Assembly (NCBI GenBank): GCA_964548055.1
Contig: CAZJPS010000016.1
Span: 1-21,075, forward strand
Source of the DNA: CAZJPS01 sp964548055
Lineage (GTDB): Bacteria > Patescibacteriota > Gracilibacteria > Peribacterales > Peribacteraceae
Direction: 5' to 3'
Length of the DNA stretch: 21,075 bases
Shown here: in pieces, positions 19,586 to 21,075 of the stretch
Layout of the letters: each line of letters begins with the position of its first letter
Numbering within the stretch: position 1 is the stretch's first letter
Position numbers and translations under genes: made by a program
The notes under the pieces: model-generated
The model's database searches: none
What the model saw: only the letters and a program-made list of their open reading frames with translations
Told to the model about the DNA's origin: nothing

Positions 19586-20941
19586 ATGGCTTCTACAAAA
19601 AACTCTCAGCCACCATCCATGATGGACGAGCTGCTCAAGGAATCACCTCCTATTCTTCGCGTAAAACCCGGGGAACTAGTAGAAGGGTCTGTCGTATTCA
19701 AAGGTAAGAACAAGCTTCTATTGGATATCCAGGGCGTAGCCACCGGTATTGTATCTGGCCGAGAATTACGCGATTCATTTAACACGTTCAAAGAACTCCA
19801 ATTAGGCGATCCTGTTGCTGCACTGGTATTAGAAGAAGAAAACGATGAAGGCATGATTGTGCTCAGCCTTCGTATGGCATCACAGCAAAAAGCATGGGAC
19901 CGCTTCCACCGTTTAGTGGAAACCGATGCCACCATGAAATTTATCCCGCAGGAAGCAAACAAAGGAGGTCTCCTCGCAAATATCGATGGAATTCGTACCT
20001 TCCTCCCTGTCAGCCAGCTTGCTCCAATTAATTATCCACGTGTAAATAATGCCGACACGGTGGAAATTATCTCTCGTCTACAAAAGTTTGTTGGCCATAC
20101 TTTCACGGTGAAGATCATCACCATGGATGAAGAGGCTGGAAAGATTGTGGTGTCCGAACGTGAAGCAATGGCCGAAGAGCGCGCAAAGGCACTTGAGCAC
20201 CTCAAGGTGGGCGATGTGAAGGATGGAATTGTGAGCGGTATTGTGAAATTTGGATTGTTTGTTGCATTCGAAGGACTAGAAGGCCTTGTGCACATTTCTG
20301 AAATTGCATGGGGACACGTAAAGAACCCATCTGAGTATGCAGAGCCTGGCGATAAAGTACGCGTGAAAGTGATTGGTGTAGATGGTGAAAAGCTCTCCCT
20401 CAGTATCAAACAACTCACAAAAGATCCTTGGGAAGAGATCGCTGAAAGGTATCCCGTAGGAAAGAAAGTACAAGGAACAGTGGTGCGCTTTGCAGATTAC
20501 GGTGCTTTCCTCAAGCTGGAGAAGGACATCAACGGTCTCGTTCACTTAACAGAACTGGCTCATCATAAAGTAACAGATCCTTCGGAGGCACTCACAATTG
20601 GCCAGAAAGTAGATGCGCAAGTGATCAATATTGATGTTGATGAACGCCGCATTGGCCTCTCTGTGAAGGCTCTAAAACCTATCGACAAAGAAACTATGGA
20701 GCGCATTAAGAGAGAACGCGAAGAAGAGGAAGCCAAGGCAAAAGCTGAAAAAAAGACAGCCGACGAAGCTGAAGAAGCCGATGAGGATGTGGCTGTTCCA
20801 GAAGGCATGAAGTTTGTTGCATCCAAATCTGGCAAGAAGTACTACGCCGTAGATTCTGCCCAGGGGAAGAAAATTAAGGGCGATAATAGAGTGTACTTTA
20901 AGGATGCTGCTGAAGCGGAGGCTGCTGGCCTTACGGCGTAA
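19586..20941 (+). CDS. rpsA: 30S ribosomal protein S1-like, four S1 domains plus C-terminal domain
   Basis: S1 binds mRNA and helps load it on the 30S subunit. The 451-aa product has four S1 (OB-fold) repeats at about 28-97, 110-193, 207-277 and 290-362. The third and fourth are the most canonical (VSGIVKFGLFVAFEGLEGLV; VVRFADYGAFLKLEKDINGL). A Lys/Glu-rich linker (365-404) joins a 44-residue end domain, MKFVASKSGKKYYAVDS then AKG-like sequence and NRVYFKDAAEAEAAGL. This matches small domains with an Ada-type metal-binding look at the C-termini of some nucleases, but the usual Cys is Ser or absent. ATG 19586 is chosen from the promoter and domain start; an upstream in-frame ATG at 19442 precedes the promoter. 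Confidence 0.92.
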   Translation: MASTKNSQPPSMMDELLKESPPILRVKPGELVEGSVVFKGKNKLLLDIQGVATGIVSGRELRDSFNTFKELQLGDPVAALVLEEENDEGMIVLSLRMASQQKAWDRFHRLVETDATMKFIPQEANKGGLLANIDGIRTFLPVSQLAPINYPRVNNADTVEIISRLQKFVGHTFTVKIITMDEEAGKIVVSEREAMAEERAKALEHLKVGDVKDGIVSGIVKFGLFVAFEGLEGLVHISEIAWGHVKNPSEYAEPGDKVRVKVIGVDGEKLSLSIKQLTKDPWEEIAERYPVGKKVQGTVVRFADYGAFLKLEKDINGLVHLTELAHHKVTDPSEALTIGQKVDAQVINIDVDERRIGLSVKALKPIDKETMERIKREREEEEAKAKAEKKTADEAEEADEDVAVPEGMKFVASKSGKKYYAVDSAQGKKIKGDNRVYFKDAAEAEAAGLTA

Positions 20942-20974
20942 GTTGAAAGCGTAGAGTTGAAAGTGAAAAGTTTT

Positions 20975-21013
20975 GGAAGCAGCTCCAGCGCTGGAGCTGC
21001 TTCCTCTCTTTTC
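20975..21013 (+). terminator. Strong terminator after rpsA
   Basis: Perfect 15-bp arms GGAAGCAGCTCCAGC (20975-20989) and GCTGGAGCTGCTTCC (20990-21004) with no spacer, followed by TCTCTTTTC. The centre must open to form a small loop. It separates rpsA from the next gene. Confidence 0.8.
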
Positions 21014-21023
21014 ATTATCGGTT

Positions 21024-21075
21024 ATGAATGTTCTACTCTCTGATCGCTTAAGAAGTGGAGATGCAGATATGGCAC
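21024..21075 (+). CDS. Start of an unidentified gene, cut by the window edge
   Basis: ATG 21024 opens a frame of 17 codons reading MNVLLSDRLRSGDADMA to the end of the window. It lies 20 bases after the rpsA terminator. The opening LLSDRLR is too short to assign a family, although dCTP deaminases also start with an ILSD-like segment. Confidence 0.4.
   Translation, partial: MNVLLSDRLRSGDADMA

Noticed and set aside
1..21075. CRISPR array
   Set aside because: Repeats are dispersed or very short tandem units; no regularly spaced repeat-spacer series and no cas genes.
1..21075. Alternative genetic code with TGA read as Gly (Gracilibacteria/SR1)
   Set aside because: TGA ends tatD, the 3284 gene, the 11063 gene and the PP2C gene at expected family lengths, and no gene has internal TGA.

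Overview
The window is a gene-dense bacterial chromosome fragment that uses the standard code (TGA is a real stop in tatD, the PP2C gene and others). It contains a 100-base run of N at 7133-7232, so it comes from a scaffold. Several traits suggest a Patescibacteria/CPR genome, perhaps near Peregrinibacteria or Peribacteria: small hypothetical membrane proteins, PrgI/TraC-like secretion genes, almost no Shine-Dalgarno sites, and families of short dispersed repeats packed between and even inside genes. This placement is inference; no 16S rRNA or full marker set is present.

Layout. 1-1001: a small unknown ORF and a multi-span membrane protein with a strong promoter. 1047-2069: tRNA-Arg(CCG) and tatD on the minus strand, then tRNA-Lys(TTT) on the plus strand. 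2239-5518: a plus-strand run of a YjdF/DUF2238 membrane protein, a GIY-YIG protein, an anchored Cys-containing protein, a GT4 glycosyltransferase and a secreted PsbP/DcrB-like protein. 5519-5760: a mosaic of hairpin repeats including a G-quadruplex motif. 5795-6092: a decayed EamA/DMT transporter gene. 6099-7132: ruvB on the minus strand, its start lost in the assembly gap.

7304-10701: a secreted hypothetical protein, rplK, an unrelated membrane protein and rplA. The usual rplK-rplA adjacency is broken by that gene and by repeats, and rplA has a long hairpin-rich upstream region. 10705-12207: two small unknown genes and a PP2C-type phosphatase, meeting a minus-strand dus gene end to end. 13355-15007: a VirB2/TrbC-pilin-like protein followed by an AI-2E/PerM family membrane protein. 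15287-17905: clpC under a near-perfect CIRCE operator. 18073-19439: PrgI and a VirB4/TraC-like N-terminal protein. 19586-20941: a four-domain S1 protein, followed by a strong terminator and the start of another gene.

Two window-wide themes stand out. First, many start codons lack a Shine-Dalgarno site and instead have a -10-like hexamer 6-9 bases upstream, which suggests leaderless transcripts. Second, at least six families of short repeats occur, one encoding an in-frame peptide in dus and another supplying the last codons and stop of tatD.
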